Below, one piece after another: positions 24,137-33,939 of a stretch of 38,938 nt of DNA. This DNA comes from Gemmatimonadota bacterium. Lineage in GTDB: Bacteria; Gemmatimonadota; Gemmatimonadetes; Gemmatimonadales; GWC2-71-9. Each line of letters opens with the position of its first letter. The stretch's first letter is position 1. A program made the position numbers and the translations under genes. The DNA lies in assembly GCA_025357945.1 (NCBI GenBank), contig JANYLJ010000050.1, positions 1 through 38,938 on the forward strand. The letters run 5' to 3'. The notes beneath the pieces were generated by a model, which was not told the DNA's origin, searched no databases, and saw only the letters and a list, made by a program, of their open reading frames with translations.

Positions 24137-25126
24137 ATGGCCGCCACCGTTCCGCCGACCGGACTGTCCCAACAGGCTGCGCCCCTGAAGCGTCTCACGG
24201 GCGCTGCGCGCGGTGACCAGCTGTTTCGCCTGGTGCTGACGATCTGCGCCATCGTCATCCCCGTGCTGCTACTTGCGCTCGTGCTCATGCTGGTCCGGGG
24301 CGCGGCGCCAGCGATCGCCCGATTCGGCCTCGGGTTCGCGGCGACAAAGACCTGGGACCCGGTCGCCGGGCAGTTCGGCGCCTTCCCGATGATCGTCGGC
24401 ACGCTGCTCACCTCGCTGCTGGCGCTCCTGATCGCGGTGCCGCTGTCGCTGGGCGTGGCGGTCTATCTGACCGAGTTCGCTCCGGGGTTCCTGCGCCGAC
24501 CGGTCGCGATGGTGATCGAGCTGCTCGCCGCGATTCCCAGCGTCGTCTACGGCCTCTGGGGCGTGTTCGTGCTCATCCCGCTGCTGCAACGCGCGGTGTT
24601 TCCGTTCCTGCGGAGCCTGCTGGGCTTCCTGCCGTTCTTCCAGGGGGCGATCTACGGGCCGTCGGTGCTCGCGGCGAGCATCATCCTCGCCATCATGATC
24701 ATGCCCTTCATCATGTCGGTCTCCCGAGAGGTCCTGCTCGCGGTACCGAACAGCCAGCGAGAGGCCGCGATGGCCCTCGGCGCCACGCGGTGGGAGGCGG
24801 TCCGCACGGCGATCATTCCCTACGCGCGTTCCGGGATCGTCGGCGCCGTCATCCTCGGCCTGGGTCGCGCCCTCGGCGAAACGATGGCGGTGACCATGTT
24901 GATCGGCAACCGCCACGACAGCTCGATGTCGCTGTTCGCGCCCGGATACACCATGGCCGCGGCCATCGCCAACGAGTTCAACGAAGCGGCCACACCAATG
25001 CACTACGCCGCGTTGACGTACGTCGCGTTGCTGCTCTTTGTGATCACCGTGCTGGTGAACGCTGCGGCGCGGTTGCTGATCTGGCGCGTGTCCCGCGGTG
25101 GCGTGTCTGGTGCGAAAGCCGAATGA
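24137..25126 (+). CDS. pstC: Phosphate ABC transporter permease PstC
   Basis: PstC forms the inner-membrane channel with PstA. The 329-residue protein has six or so hydrophobic helices, the first at ~33-55. The PstC blocks are QFGAFPMIVGTLLTSLLALLIA, AIPSVVYGLWGVFVLIP and the EAA-like loop REAAMALGATRWEAVRTAIIPYARSG. The MTMLIGNR region (GETMAVTMLIGN) is also present. The ATG at 24137 is chosen over an upstream TTG since the preceding residues look non-coding; no Shine-Dalgarno is clear. The stop overlaps the pstA ATG (ATGA). Confidence 0.95.
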   Translation: MAATVPPTGLSQQAAPLKRLTGAARGDQLFRLVLTICAIVIPVLLLALVLMLVRGAAPAIARFGLGFAATKTWDPVAGQFGAFPMIVGTLLTSLLALLIAVPLSLGVAVYLTEFAPGFLRRPVAMVIELLAAIPSVVYGLWGVFVLIPLLQRAVFPFLRSLLGFLPFFQGAIYGPSVLAASIILAIMIMPFIMSVSREVLLAVPNSQREAAMALGATRWEAVRTAIIPYARSGIVGAVILGLGRALGETMAVTMLIGNRHDSSMSLFAPGYTMAAAIANEFNEAATPMHYAALTYVALLLFVITVLVNAAARLLIWRVSRGGVSGAKAE

Positions 25127-25971
25127 ACCGGAGAACCTTGCGCCGGGTCAAGAGCAACGTGATGGTCGGCATCATGGCGAGCGCGGTGGTCGTCGCGGTG
25201 CTACCCCTGCTGTTCATCCTCGGCTCCCTGCTCCTTCGCGGTGCAAGCAGCCTGTCGCTCGCATTCTTCAGCCAGCTACCGGTGCCGGCAGGTGAAACCG
25301 GCGGCGGCGTGCTCCATGCGATCGTCGGCACCCTCATCATCGTCGGAATCGCGAGCCTCCTTGGCGTGCCGATTGGCGTCGGCGCAGGCGTGTATTGCGC
25401 CGAATACCCCGGCAGCCGACTGGCGCTCGTCACGCGGTTCGTCGCGGACGTGATGAACGGAACGCCGTCGATCGTCGTCGGCGTGTTCGCCTGGACCGTC
25501 ATCGTCGCACCACAACACCACTACTCCGGGCTCGCCGGAAGCGCCGCGCTGGCGATCCTGATGATCCCGATGGTGATGCGCACCACCGAAGAGCTGCTGA
25601 AGCTGGTGCCGAATTCCCTGCGAGAAGCCGCCCTCGCGCTGGGATACGCGCGGTGGCGTACGACCTGGTCGGTCATGCTGCGCACGGCGTTGCCCGGCAT
25701 CGTCACCGGCACGCTCCTCGCTGTGGCCCGAATCGCCGGCGAAACCGCGCCGTTGCTCTTCACCGCGCTGGGGAATCAGTACCTGTCGTTCAACCCCAAC
25801 GCCCCGATGGCGGCGCTACCGCTGGTGGTGTTCACCTATTCGATCGGGCCGTATGAGGAATGGCACCAGTTCGCCTGGGCGGCGGCACTGGTCCTGATCC
25901 TGGTGGTGCTGGTCCTGAGCATCGCGGCCCGCATGGTGACCCGTGAGCGGTTCGGAGCCTACCGTGACTGA
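25123..25971 (+). CDS. pstA: Phosphate ABC transporter permease PstA
   Basis: PstA is the partner permease of PstC. The 282-residue protein has hydrophobic helices starting at residues ~13-38. PstA blocks include [48 protein letters not shown] and the cytoplasmic loop [20 protein letters not shown], followed by [15 protein letters not shown]. The ATG overlaps the pstC stop by four bases, and the end overlaps the first pstB start by 8 bases. Confidence 0.95.
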   Translation: MNRRTLRRVKSNVMVGIMASAVVVAVLPLLFILGSLLLRGASSLSLAFFSQLPVPAGETGGGVLHAIVGTLIIVGIASLLGVPIGVGAGVYCAEYPGSRLALVTRFVADVMNGTPSIVVGVFAWTVIVAPQHHYSGLAGSAALAILMIPMVMRTTEELLKLVPNSLREAALALGYARWRTTWSVMLRTALPGIVTGTLLAVARIAGETAPLLFTALGNQYLSFNPNAPMAALPLVVFTYSIGPYEEWHQFAWAAALVLILVVLVLSIAARMVTRERFGAYRD

Positions 25972-26731
25972 GCCGGCACCGCGGATGCAAACGACCAACC
26001 TGACCGCGATGTACGGCAAGTTCTCGGCGGTGAAAGGCGTCTCGCTGGATTTCGCACCGTTTCAGGTCCATGCGCTTATCGGGCCGTCAGGATGCGGCAA
26101 GTCGACGTTCCTGCGCGCTCTGAACCGGCTGCACGAGATGTCGGTGGGCGGGTGGGTGACCGGCACGGTGCTCCTGGACGGTGCGGATATCTACGGGCCG
26201 GACGTCAGTGTCATTCGGTTGCGTCGCCGGATCGGCATGGTCTTCCAGAGGCCAACGCCATTCCCGACCAAGTCGATCTACGGTAACGTGGCTGCCGGAC
26301 TCATGCTCGAAGGCCGACGGCCCAAGGCCGAACTGGACGCGATCGTCGAGCGATCCCTGCAGCGCACGGCACTCTGGGACGAGGTGAAGGATCGGCTCCA
26401 CACCAGCGCGATGGCGCTCTCCGGTGGCCAGCAACAGCGGCTCTGCCTGGCGCGCACCATTGCGCCCGAGCCCGACGTGATCCTGCTGGACGAACCGACC
26501 GCGTCACTCGACCCGCAGGGGACCCAACGGATCGAGGAACTGGTCTTCGAACTCAAGCGCGACTTCACCATCATCATCGTCACGCACAACATGCAACAGG
26601 CGGCTCGCGTCTCCGACACGACCACCTTTTTCTACCTCGGCAACATGGTCGAGCACGGGCCGACAACGCAGATCTTCACCACGCCCCAGCAGGAGCAGAC
26701 CGAGGCGTACATTACAGGGAGGTTCGGATGA
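25964..26731 (+). CDS. pstB: Phosphate ABC transporter ATPase PstB, first copy
   Basis: PstB hydrolyses ATP to drive phosphate import through PstCA. The ~255-residue protein is complete: Walker [11 protein letters not shown]-loop [10 protein letters not shown], signature [15 protein letters not shown], Walker [14 protein letters not shown] and H-loop IIVTHNMQQ. The start is uncertain: GTG at 25964 overlaps the pstA stop by eight bases, ATG at 25985 is next, and GTG at 25943 would overlap more. Its stop overlaps the ATG of a second pstB. The '[20 protein letters not shown]' region differs from copy two, so this is not a recent duplicate. Confidence 0.92.
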   Translation: MTEPAPRMQTTNLTAMYGKFSAVKGVSLDFAPFQVHALIGPSGCGKSTFLRALNRLHEMSVGGWVTGTVLLDGADIYGPDVSVIRLRRRIGMVFQRPTPFPTKSIYGNVAAGLMLEGRRPKAELDAIVERSLQRTALWDEVKDRLHTSAMALSGGQQQRLCLARTIAPEPDVILLDEPTASLDPQGTQRIEELVFELKRDFTIIIVTHNMQQAARVSDTTTFFYLGNMVEHGPTTQIFTTPQQEQTEAYITGRFG

Positions 26732-27585
26732 GCACGACACTCGACTCCCCGGTGGCCCCGATGCGCCCGATGGCACCACGCGTGAAGATGGCACCCCGGG
26801 AACCGGCGCGGGAACCCGTGGCGAACGAGGAACCCGCCATCGAGGTGCGCAACTTCTCGTTCTGGTACGGCCGGACGCAGGCGCTGCGGGATGTGTCGTT
26901 CACCGCGCCGCGTCGCGCCGTGACCGCCCTCATCGGCCCGTCGGGCTGTGGCAAGTCGACGTTGCTGCGATCGATCAACCGGATGAACGACCTGATTCCG
27001 GACACGCGCGTCAGCGGCGAACTGGTGGTCGAAGGGACGTCCGTCTACGGCAGCGTAATCGACCTCGTGGCGCACCGGCAGCGCGTCGGCATGGTGTTCC
27101 AGCGACCGAACCCCTTCCCCAAGTCGATCTTTGACAACGTCGCCTACGGACCGATGCTCAACGCGCTCTGTACGCGGCGCGACCTGCCCGACCTGGTCGA
27201 GGAGTGCCTGCGCCGGGCCGCCCTCTGGGACGAGGTGTCTGACCGGCTCGATTCGCCGGCGACCGGCTTGTCGGGCGGCCAGCAGCAGCGCCTCTGCATC
27301 GCGCGCGCGCTGGGCAATCGCCCCACCGTGCTGTTGATGGATGAGCCGTGCTCGGCACTCGATCCGATTGCCACACAAAAGGTCGAGGAGCTGATCTTTG
27401 AGCTGAAGCGCGACTACACTATCGTGATCGTAACGCATAACATGCAACAGGCCGCACGGGTATCGGATTACACCGGCTTCTTCGATCGCGGTGGTGTCCT
27501 GGTGGAACTGGGTGGCACCAACCAGATCTTCACCAATCCGAAGCAGGAGCGGACCGAAGCGTACATTACCGGGAGATTCGGATGA
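26728..27585 (+). CDS. pstB: Phosphate ABC transporter ATPase PstB, second copy
   Basis: This second complete PstB has 285 residues, including an N-terminal Pro/Met/Ala-rich extension of ~38 residues absent from most PstB proteins. The core has Walker [30 protein letters not shown], signature [15 protein letters not shown], Walker [14 protein letters not shown] and H-loop [20 protein letters not shown]. Both PstB proteins end in [10 protein letters not shown]. The ATG overlaps the first copy's stop, and the stop overlaps the phoU ATG. The canonical 'NPFPKSI' and 'CSALDP' sequences make this the more typical PstB of the two. All catalytic motifs are intact in both. Confidence 0.95.
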   Translation: MSTTLDSPVAPMRPMAPRVKMAPREPAREPVANEEPAIEVRNFSFWYGRTQALRDVSFTAPRRAVTALIGPSGCGKSTLLRSINRMNDLIPDTRVSGELVVEGTSVYGSVIDLVAHRQRVGMVFQRPNPFPKSIFDNVAYGPMLNALCTRRDLPDLVEECLRRAALWDEVSDRLDSPATGLSGGQQQRLCIARALGNRPTVLLMDEPCSALDPIATQKVEELIFELKRDYTIVIVTHNMQQAARVSDYTGFFDRGGVLVELGGTNQIFTNPKQERTEAYITGRFG

Positions 27586-28271
27586 GCGTCGACACCCAGC
27601 GGCATTTTCACGAGGAGCTGGCGCAGGTCAAGTCGCGGCTGCTGACCATGTCGGGTGAGGCCGAGGCCGCGCTCGATCTCGCGGTCGAGGCGCTGCTCGA
27701 GCGGGCGTCCGACAAGGCGCGCGCCGTGATCGCCGGGGACCGGAAGATCGACGCACTCGAGGTCGAGATCGAGGAACAGGTGGTCAACCTGCTCGCGTTG
27801 CAGCAACCAATGGCACGCGACCTTCGCATGCTCACCTCCGCGCTCAAGATCGCCAATGACCTCGAGCGCGTGGGCGACCACGCCGTCAACATTGCGCAAT
27901 CGGCGGAGCGGCTCGCAGCGAGCCGCCCGATCGCGCCGGAACCCGAAATCGTCGAGATGGCCCGCCTTGCTCGCGACATGCTGTCGGATGCGCTCGAAGC
28001 GTTCATTCGCGGCGACGCCGTGGCCGGGCGCGAGATCTGCCGCCGCGATGACAAGGTGGACCTGCTGCACCGGTCGGTGTTCCGGATCCTGCTCACGTTC
28101 ATGATGGAGGATCCGCACATGATCAGTGCCGGGATGGAGTTATTCCTCGTCTCGCGGAACCTGGAACGCGTCGCCGACCTGGCGACCAATATCGCCGAGG
28201 ACGTCGTCTTCCTGGTGGAAGGAAAGTCGATCAAGCACCACGCCGAGGACCGCGGCGAGTCGACGACGTGA
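27582..28271 (+). CDS. phoU: Phosphate signalling regulator PhoU
   Basis: PhoU links PstB activity to PhoR and represses the response when phosphate is plentiful. The 229-residue protein has the two three-helix repeats of the family: [17 protein letters not shown], then [34 protein letters not shown] (residues 65-98 approx.) and a second [30 protein letters not shown]. The E/DxxxD metal-binding pattern ([18 protein letters not shown]) is intact in both. It is coupled to pstB2 and to ppx by 4-base overlaps. Confidence 0.96.
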   Translation: MSVDTQRHFHEELAQVKSRLLTMSGEAEAALDLAVEALLERASDKARAVIAGDRKIDALEVEIEEQVVNLLALQQPMARDLRMLTSALKIANDLERVGDHAVNIAQSAERLAASRPIAPEPEIVEMARLARDMLSDALEAFIRGDAVAGREICRRDDKVDLLHRSVFRILLTFMMEDPHMISAGMELFLVSRNLERVADLATNIAEDVVFLVEGKSIKHHAEDRGESTT

Positions 28272-29824
28272 CCGATCCCAGGAATGACCGTGAGCGGATC
28301 GGGGCCATCGACGTTGGATCGAACTCGATCCGGCTCGTGGTGGCCGAGTACGACCCCGATACCGGGTTCGAGATCATCGACGAGGTGAAGGACCAGCCGC
28401 GACTCGGCACCCGCGTTGATGCGACCGGCATGCTCGACCGCGCGGCGATGACGCGGGCGTTCGCCGCGCTCAAGCGGATGAAAGAGGTCGCCGATCGTCG
28501 TGGCGTCACCCGCCTGGCGGCGGTGGCCACGTCGGCGATGCGCGACGCCAAGAACGGCACCACGTTCGCGAAACGGGTCCGCCGCCAGCTCGGCATTCCG
28601 CTCGAGATCATCGACGGCGACCGCGAGGCACAGCTCTCGTGGCGATCGGTCGCGCATCATTTTCGGCTCGAAAACGCCCGCACCCTGGTCGCGGATATTG
28701 GCGGTGGATCGCTCGAGCTGATCGGCGCCGTGGATGGCCTCGTCGAGGTGACCGCGTCGCTGCCCCTCGGCGCGGTGCGCCTGACCGAGGAATACCTGAC
28801 CGGCGCCGACGGCGGCCGGAGCGAAGTTGCCGCGATGCGGAAGCACATCCGGCGCACCTTGCGCAAGGCCTTGCCTTGGCGCGACTGGACCCAGGCGGTG
28901 CTGATCGGATCGGGCGGGTCGTTCACCAACCTCGCCCGCATCGCGGCGGCGCGGGCTGGCCACCTTGGCGACGCGATCCACGGCACCAAGGTCAGCACCG
29001 GCGAGGTCGAGTCGCTGCTGGAGTGGCTGTCGACCAAGTCGCCGGAGCAACGCGCCAGCGTCCCGGGCCTGAACCCGCAGCGGGCCGACATCATCCTGGC
29101 GGGGGTGGCGGTGGCCGCGGAACTGCTCGCGATACTCGACGCGCGCGAATTGACTGCGAGTGCCTTTGGGCTGCGCGAAGGATTATTGCTGGAGATGGTC
29201 GGCGCGCACGAGCTGACCGGTCCGAACGCCCCGTTGCAGTTGATGCGCGAATTTGTGGACCGCTGCCGCGGCGATCGACGGCATGTGGAGCAGGTGCGGG
29301 TCCTGGCGATCGCGCTGCACGAGCAGTTGGCGGCAGCACTCGGATGCGGCGCCGAAGACGCCTGGCTGCTGGAAGCGGCGGCGCTGCTGCATGACGTGGG
29401 GCAACTGGTGTCGTATCGGAATCATCATCGGCACAGTTACCAGTTGATCACCCATGCCGACCGGCTGGGGCTCGATTCCCGGGACCGCTCTCTGGTCGCG
29501 CTGATATCGCGCTATCATCGCAAGCGGGGTCCGATGAGGAAGCATGAAGAGTTTGCGCGGCTCAGTGCCGAGGACCAGGAAACGGTGCGCCGTGTCAGCG
29601 GATTGCTCCGCGTGGCCGACGGCCTCGACCGCGGGCACACCGCGTCGGTTGACAAGGTCACCGTGTCCCTCGAAAATGGGCGGTGCGTAATCCGCGCCGC
29701 GCCGCGCCTCAAGGACGCCGACGTGTCGCTCGAGGTCTGGGGCGCCGAGCGCAAGAGTGACGTGCTGGCACGGATGCTGGGGTGCGACGTGGTGATCGAG
29801 GAAGGATTGCCGACAGAGGGGTGA
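28268..29824 (+). CDS. ppx: Exopolyphosphatase (Ppx/GppA family)
   Basis: Ppx removes terminal phosphates from polyphosphate; relatives also hydrolyse pppGpp. The 518-residue protein has the actin-like ATPase core with IGAIDVGSNSIRLVVAEY, TSAMRDAKNGTTFAKRV, VADIGGGSLELIGAVDG and GSGGSFTNLARIAAARAG. A C-terminal HD-like domain carries HDVGQLVSYRNHHRHSYQLI and ISRYHRKRGP. The GTG start overlaps the phoU stop. With ppk1 at the other end of the same gene run, the cell encodes synthesis and breakdown of polyphosphate beside the phosphate importer. Whether it also acts on pppGpp cannot be decided. Confidence 0.92.
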   Translation: MTDPRNDRERIGAIDVGSNSIRLVVAEYDPDTGFEIIDEVKDQPRLGTRVDATGMLDRAAMTRAFAALKRMKEVADRRGVTRLAAVATSAMRDAKNGTTFAKRVRRQLGIPLEIIDGDREAQLSWRSVAHHFRLENARTLVADIGGGSLELIGAVDGLVEVTASLPLGAVRLTEEYLTGADGGRSEVAAMRKHIRRTLRKALPWRDWTQAVLIGSGGSFTNLARIAAARAGHLGDAIHGTKVSTGEVESLLEWLSTKSPEQRASVPGLNPQRADIILAGVAVAAELLAILDARELTASAFGLREGLLLEMVGAHELTGPNAPLQLMREFVDRCRGDRRHVEQVRVLAIALHEQLAAALGCGAEDAWLLEAAALLHDVGQLVSYRNHHRHSYQLITHADRLGLDSRDRSLVALISRYHRKRGPMRKHEEFARLSAEDQETVRRVSGLLRVADGLDRGHTASVDKVTVSLENGRCVIRAAPRLKDADVSLEVWGAERKSDVLARMLGCDVVIEEGLPTEG

Positions 29825-29908
29825 GCCAATGACCGGCAGTTCGGCGTGTGACAGGACGCCCCGCTATCCTTGAGGCGTCGTCGCTCCCCACATGATCCCA
29901 GGTCAAGC

Positions 29909-30406
29909 ATGTCAGCCGCGGGCGTTCCACAGCCGTTTCGAATCCTCATCCTCTGCACGGGCAATAGTGCCCGCAGCCAGATGGCCGAAGCAATCATCAA
30001 TCATCGGGGCAAGGGACGGGTCATCGCGGAGAGTGCCGGGTCGCACCCGGCGTCGCGGGTGAATCCGTGGGCGATCGAGGCGTTGCAGGACGCCGGGATC
30101 GAGTGGCGCGGGCGTCCACCTCGCGGTCTTGACGGGCTCCCACAGCAACGTTGGGATGCGGTGGTCACGGTATGCGATAACGCAAAGGAGTCGTGCCCGA
30201 TCTTCCCCGGTCAGCCGGTGCAGGTGCACTGGGGGATGCCCGACCCGGCGGACGTCGAAGGGAGCGACGAAGAGGTGCGTCAGGCGTTCGTCGACGCGTA
30301 CAGCCTGCTCAGTCGGCGGATCGAAGTACTGTTGGCGCTGCCGCTGGCATCGTTGGATCGCGCCGCGTGCCGCGCCAAGTTACAGGCCATCGGCACGACA
30401 CACTGA
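29909..30406 (+). CDS. arsC: Thioredoxin-coupled arsenate reductase ArsC-like (LMW phosphatase fold)
   Basis: The 165-residue protein is in the low-molecular-weight tyrosine phosphatase superfamily. The catalytic CX5R loop is Cys16-TGNSA-Arg22 (LCTGNSARSQMAEAI), followed by ESAGSHPA. Two further cysteines at residues 89 and 96 (VCDNAKESCPIFPG) match the Cys82/Cys89 relay of Staphylococcus ArsC. So it should reduce arsenate to arsenite with thioredoxin, not act as a phosphatase. The start ATG at 29909 lies 84 bases after ppx. No arsenite exporter or ArsR gene is in the window. Its place behind phosphate uptake genes makes sense because Pst also admits arsenate. Confidence 0.85.
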   Translation: MSAAGVPQPFRILILCTGNSARSQMAEAIINHRGKGRVIAESAGSHPASRVNPWAIEALQDAGIEWRGRPPRGLDGLPQQRWDAVVTVCDNAKESCPIFPGQPVQVHWGMPDPADVEGSDEEVRQAFVDAYSLLSRRIEVLLALPLASLDRAACRAKLQAIGTTH

Positions 30407-30413
30407 GGCGGCC

Positions 30414-31301
30414 ATGACGCGACGATTCCTTCCGGCGGTGCTCCTCGGGCTCGCGGCGTTCACGACGGCGCCTGCCCTCAGCGAAGCGAAGAATCATCCC
30501 GGGCCTCCCGCCCCGACAGCACCGTTTTTCTTCATCCAGATGAGCGATCCACAGTTCGGCATGTACCGGGCCGACACCTCCTTCGCGCAGGAAACGGCGA
30601 ACTTCGAGCTGGTCATCGCCACGGCAAACCGGGTGCATCCGGCGTTCGTGGTTATCACCGGCGACTTGATCAACAAACCTGGCGATCCGGCGCAGGCCGC
30701 CGAGTACTGGCGGATTGCGAAGAAACTCGATCCCAGCATCCCGCTGTACAACGTGGCCGGCAATCATGACGTGGGCAACACGCCCACACCGGCGAGCGTG
30801 GCCCGATACGTCAAGCGGTTCGGACCAGACCACTTCGTCTTTCACCGGGGTGACTTCACTGGTGTGGTGCTCAACTCGTCGGTGATCGATTCATCGGTGG
30901 CGGTGCCGGCCGAGTTCGCGGCCCAGGAGCGGTGGCTCGAGACTCAGTTGGCGGAAGCGCAGCAATCGGGCGCGCGCCACATCGTGGTCTTCCAGCACCA
31001 TCCCTGGTTCCTCAAGGATGCGAACGAGCCGGATCAATACTTCAACATCCCGCTGGCGCATCGCGCGCGATACCTGGCGATGTTCCACACGTACGGCGTT
31101 GAGGCGCTGTTCAGCGGCCACTATCACCAGAATTCGGTTGCCCGGGACGGCAAGATCCTGGCAGTGACGACGGGGCCAGTGGGGATGCCGTTCGGCGAGG
31201 TGCCGCAGTCGGGGATCCGGATTGTGGTGGTGAGTGACACCGGGATCACCCACACGTACTATGGATTGGAGAACTTGCCGGCGCGGTTTGTCGCGAAGTA
31301 G
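30414..31301 (+). CDS. Secreted calcineurin-like metallophosphoesterase (CPPED1-like)
   Basis: The 295-residue protein has a signal peptide (residues 1-~25, ...APALSEA). Its metallophosphoesterase motifs are Asp45-x-Gln47 (SDPQFG, where Gln replaces the usual His), TGDLIN (Asp84), AGNHD (Asn118-His119), FQHHPWF (His195/196) and SGHYHQN (His236/His238). The DPQFG variant is typical for the CPPED1-like branch. A periplasmic phosphatase role after an arsenate/phosphate gene set is plausible; substrate is unknown. It starts 7 bases after arsC. Confidence 0.85.
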   Translation: MTRRFLPAVLLGLAAFTTAPALSEAKNHPGPPAPTAPFFFIQMSDPQFGMYRADTSFAQETANFELVIATANRVHPAFVVITGDLINKPGDPAQAAEYWRIAKKLDPSIPLYNVAGNHDVGNTPTPASVARYVKRFGPDHFVFHRGDFTGVVLNSSVIDSSVAVPAEFAAQERWLETQLAEAQQSGARHIVVFQHHPWFLKDANEPDQYFNIPLAHRARYLAMFHTYGVEALFSGHYHQNSVARDGKILAVTTGPVGMPFGEVPQSGIRIVVVSDTGITHTYYGLENLPARFVAK

Positions 31302-31404
31302 CGGCGGCGCCCCCCCCTGTTGGAAATCCAGTTTTGCCTGCATCATTAGTATCGAAGTTGCGGCACCCCCCTCTGCTCTCCACTACACACCGGGATACTC
31401 GACC

Positions 31405-33939
31405 ATGGTTGCGAAACCTGTCTGTCGACTCGTGGCACTCCTCTCGTTCCTGATTCCTCTTGCGCTAGCGCCGCTCGCCGCCCAGGGCGTGGCAACGATC
31501 CGCGGCACGGTGACCCGAGCCGGTGACCAGGCCCCGCTCGCGGGCGTCACGATCATGGTCAAGGGACTCCCCGGGGCACGCACCGTCACAAACGCAACCG
31601 GCAAGTACACGCTGGTGCTGATCCCAATCGGCGCCGGTACGCTCAATTTTCGGTGGCTGGGATACGCACCGATTGACCAGGATGTCACCGTGACCGACGG
31701 GATGACGGTGGACATTGCGATGGAGGCGAGCCCGGTCGCGCTGGCAGAGATCTCGGTATCGACCGCATCACGGGAGCCGGAGCGGATCGTCGAAGCCCCC
31801 GCATCCATCTCGTCGGTCGAACCCCGCGTACTGCAGAACAACTCGTCGACCGGGCAGGCACCGATGGCGCTGGCCCAGGGCGTCGGCGTCGATCTCGCGC
31901 AGAGCGGAGTGACCGATTTCAACATCAACGCGCGCGGCTTCAACTCGTCACTCAATCGCCGGGTGCTGACGCTCCTCGACGGCCGCGATCTCGCGATCGC
32001 CTTCCTCGGCTCCCAGGAGTGGAACTCCCTGCCGGTCGCCACCGACGAACTCCGCAGCATGGAACTGGTGCGTGGTCCCGGCTCGGCGCTCTACGGTCCG
32101 AATGCGTTCGCCGGCGTGATCAACATGACCACGCTCTCACCGCGCGAGTCGCAGGGTGGCAAGATTTCCGTGGCCGGCGGCGAGTTGAGCTCCTTCAAGG
32201 CCGACGGGCGCTGGGCCGGACTCCTGGGCAACGGCTCATGGGGCGTTCGGGTCAATGGTGGCTATAGCAGCAACGACACCTGGACCCGGTCGCGCACGGC
32301 GAGCGATGGCCTCGATTTGCGGCGCGAGTACGCCCCAGCACTCGGGGCCGACTCGATGAACATCGGTAGGTCGTCCGTCGAGGCGATTCCCCTCAACGGC
32401 GAGAGTTTCGCCAACGACCCATTCCGCCGGGCCTTCGGTGGGCGCAAGCCGATCACCGTGCTGTACGGCACCGTCCGCCTCGACCACTACATGGCCCGTA
32501 GCGTCCTGACCGCCGAAGGTGGCGCGTCGCAAGTCGAGAACGAGGTGCTGGTGACGGGAATCGGTCGCGTGCAAGTGTTGAAAGGCTTCAAACCCTACGC
32601 GCGCGTGGCACTGAACAGCGGTCACTTCAACATCTTCGGCTACGTGAATCGCCGTACCTCGGACTCGCTGAATCCCCAGCGATCACTCGCCTCTGGCGCC
32701 GCCCTGATCGAGAAGTCGACCATCGCGCACGCCGAGGCGCAGGGGAACACCAATCTCCTCGACCGGAAGCTGCGGCTCATTGGCGGTGCGTCCTTCCGGC
32801 AGTACAACGTCAACACCGAGGGGACGCTGATGCGTCTCGCCGATGACAACCGCCACGACAAGGTGTACTCCGGCTATGGACAGGCCGAGTTCAAGGTGAC
32901 CGACCAAGTGCGGCTGGTCGGCGCTGCGCGATACGACAAGGGCACCCTTTTCGAGGGACAGTTCTCGCCGAAGGTGGGCGTGGTATTCGCGCCGAACCCC
33001 AATCACTCCTTCCGCGTGACGTACAACCGCGCCTTTCAGACGCCGAACTATTCGGAGTTCTACCTGAACGCCGCTGCAGGGGCACCGGCGAATTTCTCGG
33101 CGCTCGAGGCCGGCCTGCGCGCCTCGGCGCTCGGCCCGGTGCTCGCGGGCGTGCCGCAGGGCACCCTGTTCACGACGTCGAGCGCGGTGCCGGTGCGCGC
33201 CCGCGGCAACCCGAACCTCGGCGTGGAGAAGACCAGGAGCTGGGAAGTCGGCTACAAGGGGGCACTCGACGCGCAGACCTTCGTGACGGTGGACTTCTAT
33301 TCCAGTAATATCAACAACTTTGTCACCGACCTGCTGCCGGGCGCCAATCCCCAGTTCCCATACTGGACCGCACCGCCGGCTGTCCCGGAAGCGTTCAGGC
33401 CGCCGCTGGTCGCGGCCGTCAAGGCGAACCTCGCCCCGATTTCGCCGCTGGCAGCGGCGGGGTTGACGCGGCTTGAGGACGGCAGCACCGCGGTGGTCGT
33501 CTCGTACACCAATGCCGGCGACGTGGACCTGAAGGGCGTCGACTTCGGACTCAGCTACCAGTTTACCGACGAAGTTCGCGTTGATGCGTCGTTCTCCCTG
33601 TTCGACTTTACCGTGAACAGCCAGCAGCTGGGCGACCAGCTGTTACCCAACACCCCGGCGAACAAGCAGACGTTGACCCTTTCCTACGAAGGGAAGCACA
33701 ACGGCTTCGACGCCAACGTCTCCGGGCGTTTCGTCGCCGAGTATTCCTGGGCCGCGGGTGTCTTCGCCGGCAGGATACCGCGCTCGCAGACCATCAACGC
33801 GGCCGTTGGCTACCAGATATCGCCGCGCTACCGGGTGTCGCTCACGGGCACCAACGTGCTCGACCAGAAACAGTTCCAGCTGTTTGGCGGCTCGGTGCTT
33901 GGTCGGCGTTTGCTGGTGGCGGTGACCGCGCGGTTCTAG
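31405..33939 (+). CDS. TonB-dependent outer-membrane receptor
   Basis: The 844-residue receptor has a signal peptide ending LAAQG (~residue 27), then a carboxypeptidase-regulatory-like domain (residues ~30-105, VATIRGTVTRAGDQAPLAGVT). The plug follows (~115-250; RVLTLLDGRDLAIAFLGSQEW, ELVRGPGSALYGPNAFAGVINM). A long beta-barrel ends in GRRLLVAVTARF with a C-terminal Phe. It should import a large substrate using TonB energy, but the substrate cannot be told. Upstream (31302-31404) is a C-rich gap that should contain its promoter; TTGGAA at 31320 is a weak -35 candidate. Its stop overlaps the convergent fabH-like stop. Confidence 0.9.
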   Translation: MVAKPVCRLVALLSFLIPLALAPLAAQGVATIRGTVTRAGDQAPLAGVTIMVKGLPGARTVTNATGKYTLVLIPIGAGTLNFRWLGYAPIDQDVTVTDGMTVDIAMEASPVALAEISVSTASREPERIVEAPASISSVEPRVLQNNSSTGQAPMALAQGVGVDLAQSGVTDFNINARGFNSSLNRRVLTLLDGRDLAIAFLGSQEWNSLPVATDELRSMELVRGPGSALYGPNAFAGVINMTTLSPRESQGGKISVAGGELSSFKADGRWAGLLGNGSWGVRVNGGYSSNDTWTRSRTASDGLDLRREYAPALGADSMNIGRSSVEAIPLNGESFANDPFRRAFGGRKPITVLYGTVRLDHYMARSVLTAEGGASQVENEVLVTGIGRVQVLKGFKPYARVALNSGHFNIFGYVNRRTSDSLNPQRSLASGAALIEKSTIAHAEAQGNTNLLDRKLRLIGGASFRQYNVNTEGTLMRLADDNRHDKVYSGYGQAEFKVTDQVRLVGAARYDKGTLFEGQFSPKVGVVFAPNPNHSFRVTYNRAFQTPNYSEFYLNAAAGAPANFSALEAGLRASALGPVLAGVPQGTLFTTSSAVPVRARGNPNLGVEKTRSWEVGYKGALDAQTFVTVDFYSSNINNFVTDLLPGANPQFPYWTAPPAVPEAFRPPLVAAVKANLAPISPLAAAGLTRLEDGSTAVVVSYTNAGDVDLKGVDFGLSYQFTDEVRVDASFSLFDFTVNSQQLGDQLLPNTPANKQTLTLSYEGKHNGFDANVSGRFVAEYSWAAGVFAGRIPRSQTINAAVGYQISPRYRVSLTGTNVLDQKQFQLFGGSVLGRRLLVAVTARF

